From Cruorifilaria tuberocauda (lineage: Eukaryota > Nematoda > Chromadorea > Rhabditida > Onchocercidae): DNA of 64,000 nt. Shown piece by piece: positions 14,001 through 26,200 of the stretch (position 1 is its first letter; the number at the start of each line of letters is the position of its first letter). The stretch lies in the NCBI GenBank assembly GCA_013365365.1, contig JABVXU010000142.1, positions 1-64,000 of the forward strand, written 5' to 3'. Below the pieces are notes generated by a model that saw only the letters and a program-made list of their open reading frames with translations, was not told the DNA's origin and searched no databases. Made by a program: the position numbers and the translations under genes.

Positions 14001-17000
14001 GCAACCGCAAACTGCAGCAGAACATGAAAATGATCTCAATGATAGCTCCAGTTCTAGTTCTAGTTCTGGGACCGATTCATCATCAGATTCAGATTTTAGT
14101 TCGGATGATGACCTACAAGATGTATGAATTTTCTAGCTTTCAATAGATTACATGGTATGAGAGATTTCAAAGGTTTTTCTTTCAATAGAACTTGTCAACT
14201 TGGAGTAGATTTTACCATTATTGACCGTCATAATTTTCGCTTTCAGAATGATCAAGATGGAGAAAGACGAAGAAATTCAACAGAAAGCACACAATCAATT
14301 AATTTAGCTGGGGTAAATTCTTAAGAATTTATAGGAAATGAAATTTTTGGACGTTACGTTAAAGAGATTTAAATTTCTTCCTATTGGTATAGTAATGGAT
14401 AATGATAGCTAAAATAATTTCGATTGCTGTTTTGCTTTTAAATTAAAATCTCATTGATGTTGCAAGTGAGGTTTGTTTAACATTGATTGATTGCTTGAAA
14501 TGAGTTGTGATTCCTCAGATGGATGATTTTGGATATCAGAAACTTTTTGATGATGAAGGCCGATGTTAACTTACATCCCACAATTATATTTAATTGCATA
14601 TTACAATTCTTGTACGATATGTTATTTAGCCACCTACTGAAAAATACGCGTAGAAGCATATAAAAGAATAATTATTTTGAAACAAATCACTTGAAGATTT
14701 TAAGCAATGTCTGTCATTTATTATAGGTGTTCCAGGTTAAGCGAAAACGTGCCCGAGTTCACCTCAAAGATGGCAGTTCTGTGTCAAATGGCGGAAATAT
14801 AGCTGCACCACATGATATTATCGAAATTGTAAATGTCAACGCATTAGCTGTGACTAATGGTGCAGGTATGTTCTTTCTCTTCTCTGTTTATTTTAAATTA
14901 ATTTCAGTGATTGATTTCATGAATAGATTAGGATAAAAATAAACAAATGGCAAATACTCCTGATTATTTGCGATTTCTAATTTGTAATAAGCACTAGACA
15001 CAGAGAGAATATACACTACTATATTATTAATAGAATTTTTTGTATCATGTTATTCGGGAATTGATAATGTTGATGCATTTAGTAAAAGCTATTTTAATTG
15101 AGAAAAATTACTGCTGTTATTATAAATTATCAGCTTATTGAATATTTCCTAAATATTATGAGATATATTTCTATTTACGTCAGTTCTAGTTTCTTCAAAT
15201 TTTATTATGACAGTCTTTTCTATTAAATTTAAGAGCAACATTTTTTGGGCTCATTTCAGGGGCTGTATTCAGTTCTCCTAGAAGTCATACGCGAAACACT
15301 TCGATATCATCGATTCAGAGTGGAAGCAGTCAACAACAACAAACCACAATTGCATCACGTAAAACTCCGCCGAAGCAAATTTCCTCAAATAAAAGTATTT
15401 TTTTGCATAATTATCACTTTCAAATTAAATTTGCTTACATCTTTATATTATCCCTTTTTTTAAGTATTTAAAAGAAACTTTTTTTACATGCAGCGAAATT
15501 AAGTTTCATTTTTATTTTTACTACTTCCTATATGTTATCTCATGTAGCGTTATCAAGTACTAAGCATTCTTGCGGAATACATATTAATATTTCTGAGATT
15601 GTTAGTCACAAATTTTGGATTTACATAATTAGCTAATCAGTTAGATTTTTTCCCAATCTATAAATTCTATATTTTATATAAGATTGCCCAAAATTTTAGA
15701 AGAACGTATTACTCATCGGGAAAATTGTGTTTCGCTGACCAACTGTGTTTGCGGTGTAATGAAAGGTAAAAATTTACAACGTAAATTCGATACATCCGAT
15801 CATGCTAGTAAATCTGCACCTCCATCATTTTCCAGAATGGTTACAGTAGCCGGACAGACCGTTCCTCACATGGTTAGTACTTAATATTTTTTTCAGATTT
15901 TATTTATTTAGTTACATTCTTGTTTCTATCTTGTGATAAATTGGTAGACAGTTAGTTGTCTGCTGTCTTGTTAGATGACCATTTTAAAATCCCATTTGTC
16001 GTATGTAATCAGAGTTGATTGATTCGGATAAAAAGTAATATTAGGTCTATTTCCCGCTGCGCTGGCCTATGATAGTTGGAAGTTTTCTTAAGTTCACAGT
16101 AAAAATTAAGGGCAAATAATAGTTGTCATAATCATATCAAGAAACGGTATAAAATGAAAAAATGTGGAAGAAATATTTGAAGGCTAAAAAAAGGGAGACT
16201 TTCAGACATATGAACAATAAATATTACTTTACTTAAAATTGCAAATTTCAAGCTTATTTTGCAATTTAACTTGAAGTAATTAATTGGAACATTTCAGAGA
16301 CCGATCAAGTTTCGCCGAAAATTGTACGAATTTTATGTAGCTCCAATAACAACATTTTGGGCTTGGGCAATTACCTTTTGTATATTTCTATGTTGCTTTA
16401 CCTATACATTACTACTCAGAACATTAATTATGCCAATGTGGGTAGAATGGCTTGTGTTTGCATATGTCTTTGCATTTGGTATGGAATATTTACGCAAGGT
16501 TAGTTTTATTTGAAAAACGATTGTTCATAGATCCATTGACATAGTTTCAAATTTTATAAAGATTATTTTTTTTTAACGGAGTTATTTTATTTAGAATGAA
16601 GCATTTATTCCAGTTTAGTCGGAGCTTATATTTTGTGCATTTTAATTGTTCGCTTATTTTTGAAGTTTTCTGAGTTCTTATTCGATTTTCAAAAAAAACT
16701 TTTTTCCGGTTTGGCAGATAATAATGAAATCTCTTGTTCGCTTACCTCTAAGTTAGCAAAGTTTTGTTTGATGGTGCGTTCTGCCATTATTCAGCCATAA
16801 TTGCTTACAGAAAGTAAGAAGTTTTGGCAATTATTCTATTTCAGTTTATTATGTCTGAGCCGGAATCTCTTGCTCAAAAAGCCAAATATTTCTTCGATAA
16901 TACCTGGAGTTTACTAACAACATTAGCCATCGCAACATATTTAATTGGATTTGGATTACGATTAGATGTAAAGCATGATTCAGTGAGGTTAGCGTTTATC

Positions 17001-20000
17001 AACTTAATCTGTGGAATTAATTTTAGTTCATCAAATTTCAGTAAATGGTTTTTAGACCTTTCTCATGCCATAGATTCAGGGCATTTGGAAGAGTAGTTTT
17101 GGCATGCAATTCGATGCTCTGGTCTATCAAATTATTGGATTTTATAAGTATTCATCCTCGTATGGGACCATATATTACTATGGCTGGAAAAATGGTAAGT
17201 TTCGAAGCTAATGTCTTTTTTGGTTGTTAACAATATTTTTTGTTTTTACCAATTGGGTTATTTAAATAATATCAAATGTGCCGTTGAGAATATTTGCTAT
17301 TTAACGAGAATAGAAAGCTAAGTTTTGTTTAATACAATTTTTTAATTTGTAGATCCAAAATATGCTCTACATCATCGTACTGTTATTTGTTTCAATGCTA
17401 GCATTTGGTTTGGCTAGGCAAGCAATTACTTATCCCAATGAAGATTGGCATTGGCTTCTTGTGCGGAATATTTTTTATAAGCCGTATTTTATGCTTTATG
17501 GAGAAGTTTATGCTACAGAAATTGATACATGCGGAGATGGAGGTACTTTTTGCAAATTTTATTGGAATTTTATTTACATTTAGATTCATTGAGCCCATTA
17601 TGACAACATTCGTATTCTTTACGCCAATTTTTATTTGACGCATAAGAAATACTTTCAGCTTGGGACGCACATATTGAGAAAGGCATTCCCATCAGTGATG
17701 TATATAATGAGACAGATTCCGGTTAGTATTTAAAATAGTGCAACATTATATACATTCATTTATTTTTTTTAATTCTTTAAAATTAACTTTAAAATGAGCA
17801 TTCATCCTTTAAAAGTTGCTGCTATTTCTAGGTCGAAAATGTCCACATGGTTACTGGGTACCGCCACTGCTAATGACTGGATTTTTACTTATTGCTAATA
17901 TCTTATTGATGAGCATGCTTCTGGCAATTTTTAAGTTCGTTTATATTATCTTATTTGAAGATTTTTTATTTGCAAGAATTCTGGGTGCAGAATGCTTAAC
18001 CAAGTAAAATATTGGTATGAAATTTGTTTGTTTTATTATTACTTCACTCTATTATTACCAGCTTTTTTTCTGTTTTCAGTAACATTTTTGAAAAAACGGA
18101 TCGTGTTTCGAAGGAAGTTTGGCTTTTCCAACGTTATCGTCAAGTAATGGAGTATGAAAGTACACCTTTTCTTCCTCCTCCATTTACACCTCTTTATTAT
18201 TTATGGATGATTTTCAAATGCATTAAAATCAAAAGGTAATAGATTTTCACTTCAACTTGCTTTATAATTTTCTTTTCTGTGAAAAATATCGAAGTTCATA
18301 AGGCAATATTGATTTTGTGATAACAGAAGGTATAATTTGAAAATAGTGTCATTAAAATTTTGTTATTGTGAGTTATTAATCATTTTCCTTTTTCAGTAGA
18401 ACTAAAATTTTAAGGTTCATTTCTTCTGGTTGATTAGATAGGGATTTATCGCAAAAAATTTTTGATCGATATCTTGCAGAATGATTTGATATTTTAGAAA
18501 TTGCACAGCAAATTCCAAGCTTGCGGCAAAGACGAATTCGAAGCTTTTTGACTTTGCTTTAAGTAAGTGCTTTTTAAAGTAGTTATGCAGATAATCTTAG
18601 CTTCGGTCAAAGATCAGAGCCACATTATTTAAATCGTTCTATATGCATAAGATGCAGAAACCAAATTTGTAAAATATTGAATTCCGACATATATCCTTGT
18701 ATATTAAGTTTCATTTTCAATAGAAAATCTGAATAGGCATGTTTTTGGCTGACTTGTATGAGTTTTTTACGTATTCTTCGTTGCAGGACCACTAATTGTT
18801 TGATTAAGTATTATTTATAGAGCTGTTTTTGAATGCTGATCAAGTGGAAAAGCTACATGATTTTGAAGAGGAATGTATGAGAGATTTAGCTCGTGAAAAA
18901 GAATATGAAAAGAGTACATCGACAGAAGAACGGATTCATCGGACTGCAGAGAGGCAAGTGGTTTTATCATTTTTAAATATTGTACTATTGTTTATTGTTG
19001 ACATGGTAAGGTTGATTTTTCCTTTTTTTAGCATGCAGTATTTCGGATGGTCCAACGAGAGATGACTGTAAATTGACTTTTTCAAAAAGCTTATAGCTGT
19101 GTAATATTCTGTTAAACTTATGTAATCATTAAGATATATTTTCAGTTTGTTTTTTACTACTCTTTCATCTTTTTAAGTTTTTTCGCTGAAATTTCTGAAG
19201 TATGCTATTGCTAAGGAAATTATCATTTCATGAAGGAAATGAATTTTTTATCTCGTATCCTTATATTTAATTAAAAATTTTTGTTACTACAGCTGAATAA
19301 TGTTTTATAACTTATGAAAATTGCAAAAATAGATATTTTGCAGTGTGTTAAATTTTTGTATCCTACAGTTTTGAAAATTCTATTGATTTTTATCAAATTT
19401 CATCTCTAAGATCGATTTTTCAAGTTTCCCGTATTCTTACTGTTCATAATTTCCAGGACTGATCTTATACTTGTTCGATTGAATGATCTTGCAAGTAAGG
19501 AGTCAATTCTCAAAACAACCGTACATGATTTGGATCGTCGTTTGGAAGTCATGGAAAACGGACAGGTTGTTTACATGTTATAACATATTTAAATTTCCAA
19601 TCGAGGAGCTTCTTTTATAATACATCTTGTTTCGTTCATTTTCTAGTTGATATATAGTATTACTGCATCCATAATTCAATGTATAATAACTATCTGAACA
19701 TGCCAACATATATTCATATTTGGACATTGTATGTTTTCCATAACTTTCATATCTTACACTGAGCGGTCATTTTGATCATAAATTTTGCAAGAAATGTTAA
19801 TTTACAATAAGAATTAAAGTTTTCATTTAAATTAATTTTAGCAAGAAATGCTGGATTATATACGCCAAATAGCTAATGTGGCACCGTATCTTTTCCCAAA
19901 AACATTACATTCGGGCAGTGGCACTTTCCCTTTATCATCTTTACAACCCAGTTCATCTATGGATGAACGTAGTCAAAGTAATTTGCCAGGTGCAGCGGAT

Positions 20001-22871
20001 TTAGCAAATCTCTCAAAAACTGATTATTTATCACGAAATGAAAGAGTAAGTATCTTTTTTTTTGCGTAATTATTTTGTTGAATAGCAAAGCTTGATTTTA
20101 ATTTAACTAGGAGAAAGTTTTGGATACAATATAGTCAGCTTGTAATTTGACTACGATTGAATCAAGAAGATATCATTGTGCGATTTTTTTTATAGTTTAA
20201 TTTTTCTGTATTCCTAAACTTTGGAATAATTTTTAGAAACATTTCATAAAATTAGGGTAAGAGAAATGCTTCACTTCTATTTTTCAATCATATAGATTTA
20301 CGTAATAAATTTTCAGCTGGATGCGAAGACCTTGGGAAATTGTTACAAAAAACCAGCGAAAGAAAATGACAATATTATTAATTATGGTATGACTGTGAAA
20401 CTGATTCTGATAACTAATATAACTGTTTTATCGTTTATTACAATTATTATCATTAGCATTGTTATGTAAATTTAAACATATATTATGTATTATATAATTG
20501 TTGTATTATAGTATAGTTAAACTTTATACAACTTCTTCGATTGCATGTTTTATACCATAGATAAGTATATTTTTTGGTATACAGTTATATCCAGCAAATT
20601 ATGAAATACGACTGAAGTTCTCAGATTTCAAATAAATCGTCAACTTGTAGTTGTAAAAATCACATTTTAACGGTTGCAAATAGCAAATGATCAGGAATAA
20701 GATCGATTTGAATGCTTTTAATTTTTAATATTTTGGTAATTGAGGTAGCAATTTTAATGATATTTAAAGTAAGAAAATGCATAAATCTTTCAGCTTTCCC
20801 AATCCATCCAAGAAAACGTGCCCGTACAACAACGGTAACGAGTTGTGTCGAAGTTCATACTGGTTCACAAACGAATGTAGAAAGGTAGGGCTTCGATAAA
20901 ATGTTTGTGAAAACGAAATTCTATATATATATATATATTATATATCTAGAAATTCCTGTCTTTACATTTTGGTTTAGCTAATATGTATTCAGTCGGAATG
21001 AAATCTATCATCATGTTAAATAAATGATAGTAACATCTTTCTGATTTCTAATTCATAAGTTCATTTAAGATTGTTGAAGAAGTTTAAAATTTCTTTACAG
21101 TGTTGACTACGATCGTTTTGGAAGTTTAATGTCCTTGAATCCAGCTATATTGAATCGTGGAAACGATAGTTCTGTGATTAGAAAAAAGAGCGCATGGTAA
21201 GTGATTTCTTATCGGCTTTCTCCAGTATTCATCTAAATGACGATATGAACTTTTAATATTAAGTCAATATTAGGTTCCGTAAAAAATCATTGTATTATAA
21301 TTGTTTCTAGATTTTATATTCTTCTATTTCTTAAATCTCTTAAGGAAACAAGTCAGTCTATTCCAGCTTTGTTGATTTTTTTCTACTATAATATTTGAGA
21401 AGAATTTAGATTCATCTAAATGTGTTAATCTGCATTTACTTCACTCTTACTTTTTTGTTTTAGTGCAACAGATAATGTAAGGCGTGCAAGGAGACACGAA
21501 GAGTACACATCAATAACCGATGCGATTAATTTGGATGAGTCTTCTCAACTTGATAAGGTTTTCACCTCTTTTTTTTTATATCATAACACCTTGATATGAA
21601 TTTTGTTGAAGAATAATCCATGTTTTGATTGAGATTTATTACAATCAGAGTTCGTATTAAATTATTAAAATGGTAAGTTAGACACAATGTCTAGAATCGT
21701 TTTAAATGATTCGCATCAACGGTTTTGGTATATGGTCCGTATAAGGTAGAAATCTTCATTCAAAATTTCACTCTTTTATGGTTTATATTCTGGATATGAA
21801 AAAGTTTTGTTTCGTAGATAATGAGTAAGAGATTTTGCGATCAGTAAAATCGATTGATGACATTAAGAAAAAGTAGCTGTCAGTAAAAGAGTCAATTTGT
21901 TCCACTGCAAACAATCGATATTTAATTACTGTAAATTATTTTGGTGCTGTCTTTTCCCTTTTATTTTGATATTTAATTTTTTTCAGAATCATTTTTGTGA
22001 TAATAATCTTTCCGAAACACATAGTGGTCACGACGTAGAGAATGATGATTTAGCTGAAGATGATGATAATATAGAAGCACAGTATAGTGGGACAGTTACG
22101 CCAACAACAACTTTACGACGAGCAAAAGAAAGCTTTTTGCGTCAACAGAAGGATATTTTCAAGGAATATGAAGAAGTACGACTTTTTTTTTAAAAGGCGA
22201 ATTAAAAATTAAAATATCTGCAAATTTTAAAGAATACATACTTTTAAAACATTCATAATTTTTATATTTCGCGTTTTATCCTAGCAAGTGAAAAACTTTT
22301 TTTCTTGTTTATTTTAAATTATTTTCTCTTCTTTTTATACACATATTGGAATGACTTACAATATTATCTACGCGAAATAGTTCTAATGACACTTGGTAAA
22401 TATTTAATATAGGATTTAATTTATAGCAAGTTATGGTTACTGGTCCTAGTGAATCAGTTCCGATCAATGAAAGTGATGTTGGAGAGGAAGTTCTGAGTGG
22501 TATTAGTGATATGGGAGAGGAGTCGAGGATTGTTCTGGGTAATGAAGAGTCTCCAGATTTCGGCAAGGTATGATCAGTTTTATATCCTTCTTCTGATTTG
22601 ATTACTGCGATGTGTAATCGATTGATGTTTGATACTCCAAATATTAGATCAAATTTCTTTTATTTCTAGAAATTTTAAATTTTTATTGCAGGAATACATT
22701 GAATTTAGCGCCATACATCATTCAGAAGACTTAACGTATTCGCGAGCTGTCACATCATCTGATGAATTAACCTCTAATATAGAAACGCAGTCGATACATC
22801 CAGTTGTGGATTCCGTTCCTCTATCCTCTGATGAAGTAGAAAGTATTCGAATTGATGGATTTCGTCGATGA
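2042..22871 (+). CDS. gon-2: TRPM cation channel, GON-2 type
   Basis: A melastatin (TRPM) channel of the plasma membrane; in C. elegans GON-2 mediates Mg2+/Ca2+ entry in gonad and intestine. Forty-six exons join with matching phase into 1983 codons, close to the roughly 2000 residues of GON-2. From the N terminus: a low-complexity Thr/Arg region (residues 1-110); the TRPM homology region (about 170-960) with a Cys-rich CGCG stretch and [16 protein letters not shown] and WIITAGINAGV motifs; the pre-S1 hydrophobic helix [18 protein letters not shown] (about 970); an Asp/Ser-rich linker; S1 to S4 in exons 29-31; S5 in exon 32; pore with [13 protein letters not shown] (about 1405-1418), resembling TRPM6/7; S6 in exon 34; a TRP-like segment with [10 protein letters not shown] and FLPPPF; then a coiled coil in exons 37-39. 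There is no alpha-kinase domain. The C-terminal 280 residues are acidic, Ser-rich and probably disordered. GTL-1/GTL-2 paralogues are shorter, so gon-2 fits best. Confidence 0.93.
3059..3433. repeat. CA/TA microsatellite in gon-2 intron 1
   Basis: Interrupted (CA)n, (TACA)n and (TA)n runs, with a pure CA tract near 3290-3310 and a TA tract near 3333-3350. The long frames it opens on both strands (Thr/His/Tyr on plus, Val/Cys/Tyr on minus) are artefacts of the repeat. It lies wholly within the first intron. Confidence 0.95.
3805..4064. repeat. 21-bp minisatellite in gon-2 intron 1
   Basis: About 12 tandem copies of AATAGCAGCATTACTGTAAT plus one base. Some copies lack four bases (AAAGCAGCATTACTCTAAT), giving alternating 21- and 17-bp periods. 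No coding potential. Confidence 0.9.
4230..4862. repeat. Degenerate long-unit repeat with inverted arms, gon-2 intron 1
   Basis: Repeats of roughly 55-85 bp built from two near-complementary motifs: TTCCGCTACATTACT-like and AGTAATGTGTAGCGGAA-like, joined by ATAGCAGTAAGCGA. Each unit can therefore fold back on itself. One block of about 75 bp (near 4595-4665 and 4675-4745) is duplicated almost exactly. The motif shares AGCAGTAA-type words with the neighbouring 21-bp array, so both may descend from the same seed. Confidence 0.75.
5277..5535. repeat. Tandem repeat of about 55 bp in gon-2 intron 2
   Basis: Four to five imperfect copies around the words CGTTATCACTGATAGAC, TAATATATCTTATATATGTC and TGTATGTC-CGCC. 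The spurious frame at 5402-5593 is generated by this repeat. It sits between gon-2 exons 2 and 3. Confidence 0.8.
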
Positions 22872-23137
22872 TACGAATTCCAGTTTATTATTCTGTTAAT
22901 TGATGCTGGTATCATTTTTCATTTTGGGTTTCTCTCAGAAAGATTTTCAAAAGGAAAAAAAATCAGTTACTGAACATGAATTCTGTCTTAAAAATATAAA
23001 TTTCGAAATTAGAGCCTGGGTTGATCAAACGACATTTTTACAAATTTTTGAATATTTCAGAACTTTGGACATTTTAAATATGCTTATTTTTGGTTCGTGA
23101 CTATTTATGTTTATATATGTATATGAAAGTTTTTTTG

Positions 23138-23211
23138 TAAGGTTATGTTATCTTTTTCTTCGTTGTTTTCCAAATTTTGTTTTATTATTTTAAGTAATCA
23201 GTATGAATGAA
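23138..23211 (+). repeat. Duplicated segment, copy 1
   Basis: About 70 bp beginning AAGGTTATGTTATC and ending TTTTAAGTAATCAGTATGAATG. It recurs with scattered substitutions and small gaps at 24429-24495 in the same orientation. Neither copy is coding as far as I can see. It may be a local duplication or a dispersed repeat. Confidence 0.6.
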
Positions 23212-24428
23212 GTGCATTATCACTTATTATTATCTATTTATTTCACTGAGTCACTTATTAAAAATTTTTTCCTCATTTTTTTCGTCTTCCTGTACCATTA
23301 TGTTTTACTTTAAATTCTTTCCGTAATAACTCAAATTTGAATTTAAACAACAAATTTTTGAATTTGATCAATTCGAATGAAAGTGAGAATTTGATTTATA
23401 ATTTGATTTTTTTTTTGATTAAAAAAAGCAATTTGAGATGATCTTATTGTAAATGCATGTGGTCATGGTATTATTGATTTTTACAGGTGTATTGTTTTTT
23501 ATCACATTCCTTTTACTTTGCAATAGTCTTACTATTTTTACATCGTGATATATTTTAGTCTTAAAATAGAGTAGAAAGTTCTGATAGTTCATGTTACAAG
23601 GAGAGGAAAATGTGCTCACTGATTTCAAAAGAAATGAATGATCAAATATTTCGAACTTCGCGACAATTAAGTTTCACTTTTTCCTTTCTTCCATAGTTTG
23701 ATAAATTTTGCGAATATGCTAATATTTTTTAAGCGCAGTTGATTTTCATCTCTCATTTGTATTATCTCTTTTATTTTCCTTCTCTTTTCCACTCAATTCT
23801 CCTACATTTTATGTTTGCATAATATTTTTTTATTATTCATCTATGTTTGAGAAGGGAAAGAATCACTAAATTTTATTCTTTACCATAGAAGAAAAAGGAT
23901 TGAAGAATGGGATGATGCGATAAGAAGAATTACATTAATAAATAAATTTATTTCACAGCAACATCATTCTTATCACAAATAAATGGATTAATTCATCCTT
24001 AACATAAGCAATTAAATCAAAAAGAAAGAAATTGGATGATGAATAAAATACACATGAATTTGTTGGATATGTTTAAAATTTACTAACAAATAGCTAAACG
24101 TAATATTTAGAAAATATGAAATCAAATTTTTCTCGTTTAAGCATTAGCCTGATTTATTTTCTTGTTGTATTTGATGAATACAACAAGTCTGTGTAAAAAT
24201 TTCCAAAGATGCAGATAATTGATATGAAGTATTGCAATTGATAAATGCATTTCGAAATTAGTAATTGAAGATTTGAACATTTTATTAATTTGAATGACTA
24301 CCGAATAATGCAATTGTTTTTGTCAATAATCCAAGCTAATCAACATGTTTCAAAATTACCTCACCAGGTATTCAGTTGAAACAGAGGTAAATATGATAGG
24401 GGAAATTCCTGATGATGATTGTATTAAA

Positions 24429-24495
24429 AAGGTTATGTTGTCCTTTTCTTTATTCTTTTCCACATTTTGTCTTATTTTAAGTAATCATTATGAAT
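24429..24495 (+). repeat. Duplicated segment, copy 2
   Basis: Second copy of the segment at 23138-23211, sharing GGTTATGTT, TTTTCCA(A/C)ATTTTGT and TTTTAAGTAATCA words in order. It follows a short frame that is open across 24345-24551 but unassigned. Confidence 0.6.
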
Positions 24496-24905
24496 GCTTA
24501 AACTATCGTTTAAGTAACTTCTTTCATCAACCGTCATCCACTTGCAAATAATTTCGTTTAATTAATTAAATAATCTAAACTTTGTACTTTCAGAAAAATT
24601 GCTATTTATTCATTATCAGAAATATTTTGTGTCAACACAAGCAAATTTTAAATTAAATTTTTAGAATTCTTGAAACAAAATAATAGAATTGCTCTTTTTT
24701 AAAATATACTTCGGAAAACTGCATAAGTGACTAATTGTTTGTCTTATTTACAAAAAAATCCATTGTCATTATTAAGCAGACAACTTTTACTTTAAGTATT
24801 ATAAGTAATTTTTGTTTCTTTTATTGAAAAACAAAAATTTGAAACTTAAAATACATTTAATTCATTTAAAGAAATTTAAAATAAATATTGAGAGAAATCA
24901 TATTA

Positions 24906-24977
24906 ACGTCGATAGCTGAATGGCACTCAAGCGATTTTATCAAATGTGTGTGAAGGAAGTTCGATTCTGGACTACGA
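24906..24977 (+). tRNA. Degenerate tRNA-like sequence with A and B boxes
   Basis: TAGCTGAATGG at 24913-24923 matches the RNA polymerase III A box, and GTTCGATTC at 24959-24967 matches the B box. Their 46-base spacing is that of an ordinary tRNA. The acceptor, anticodon and T stems do not pair well in my hand folding, so I read it as a tRNA pseudogene or the head of a tRNA-derived short interspersed element rather than a working tRNA. No anticodon can be assigned. Confidence 0.3.
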
Positions 24978-26200
24978 ACAATATATTGCCTATGACGAGA
25001 ACTCATGCACCACTCATAGCAGGTTGTGCTGAAAAGTAAAACCTCTTAACCATTTCCGAGGCAAATAAATTGCAAAAAAATACCTAACACTTTTCACAAG
25101 ATTTAAGACAACTACAGCTATTAGCAAAAGTTAACCAAACTGCGATTTAGCACATATCGGAACTTAGCACAATGGTACGTCCTATTCCAGAATGGATAAT
25201 TTATTTGAAGCTTTTTCCAAAAAGCAGCAATTTCTAACGGTAAATGCAATTTGTAAATGGACTGAAAATTGATTTATTCGGATAGAGGAACTTATATCAC
25301 ACAATATCACAGTAAGAATCAGCAAAATAGAATCAAACAACAAACAAAAACGAATGCCTGCAAATGCATGAAAAAATTTTCCATGAAATTAGGAAAACAA
25401 TGCTTGATTACTATTTTCCTAATTTAATGAAAATTTCATATTCGATTCCAATTTACAGAAAAATGTAGAAATTATTACACGGATTTTTGAAAGTAATCGT
25501 AATTTTCCCCGCTGCACTACTCTAAATCAGTATAAAGTTATAACAGAAAAAATTGAGCTTAAAAAAAAATTTTTTGAGCCACTAAAATTAATGATAATCG
25601 TATGGAATAGCAAAGAGAGGTAAAGCTTATTAAACGACATTTGTAATGAATACTTCAATACCACGAATCGCCATCTTACGATGCCTCCAATGCTACTCTT
25701 TCACGTTTCTCTTCTAAAATCAGTTTTAACTGTAACGAAGATGAAAATATTATTGAGCCAGAAACTCAGCCAACGTTGAGTTAATTATTCCATAAAGATA
25801 TCAAAGTCATCATTTGCATTTTTCTATCATTGCACACTGACCTAAATTATCTTCAGTTTTCTTTACTACACCTACTATAACAGCTAGAACATGAATCCAC
25901 AACATCCAGAAAATTAACTCATTTTTGATTAAATAAATAATTTAAATCCATGGGTCACATAACTTATGTCTTAAACATATGTTCAGTTGATAAATGTCAT
26001 CAGTTAAAAAAATTAACACATTTCAAGATAAATGTAACAACATATTACAATCTCTACTAATCGCATTTCTTACTAATGTCATTAATTCCAATATCATTTA
26101 CATGTTATAAGTTTTTCTTATTACACTCAATTTAAATCAATCATGTCAAGAATTTTCTGAAGGTCAGTGGAAAGTCTTAAAGTAACGATGTCACTATTAG

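Larger units (their letters stand above)
2042..22871 (+). other. gon-2: Exon model of gon-2 (46 exons)
   Basis: Exons: 2042-2129, 4977-5141, 6320-6480, 6944-7045, 7212-7297, 7379-7535, 7702-7792, 8145-8289, 8479-8571, 8748-8887, 9001-9110, 9267-9419, 9738-9827, 10165-10288, 10440-10604, 10913-11056, 11331-11516, 11639-11803, 11965-12043, 12214-12353, 12738-12835, 13280-13441, 13620-13670, 13914-14121, 14247-14312, 14727-14865, 15260-15394, 15700-15872, 16298-16498, 16845-16987, 17080-17194, 17353-17542, 17659-17721, 17832-17934, 18080-18235, 18498-18562, 18821-18953, 19457-19565, 19842-20045, 20317-20386, 20794-20884, 21101-21196, 21474-21557, 21987-22175, 22427-22567, 22692-22871 (stop TGA). 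The sum is 5949 nt, divisible by three. Least certain are exon 1 and the acceptor of exon 2 (CTACAG at 4976), chosen because it restores phase. Exon 37 ends in a GC donor. The intron after exon 30 is only 92 nt. Confidence 0.82.
22872..26200. other. Gene-poor stretch between gon-2 and vps-20
   Basis: The 3.3 kb between the gon-2 stop and the vps-20 stop (convergent genes) contains no open frame I can assign to a family. Short frames at 22900-23100 and 24345-24551 are AT-driven. A 45-codon frame near 25673-25783 has a less biased composition but no recognisable match or splice context. The stretch holds a duplicated segment and a tRNA-like element, listed separately. The first few hundred bases are presumably the gon-2 3' UTR. 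Confidence 0.6.

Noticed and set aside
16983..17079. Exon 30 of gon-2 ending at TCA|GTGAGG, or reading on through the following frame to 17096
   Set aside because: The donor GAG|GTTAGC at 16987 restores phase and gives the conserved VR.FGRV segment before S4; the other choices break frame or lose S4.
25673..25783. 45-codon plus-strand frame with a Glu/Pro-rich end
   Set aside because: Short, no acceptor of the expected type, no partner exons and no recognisable family; chance frame cannot be excluded.
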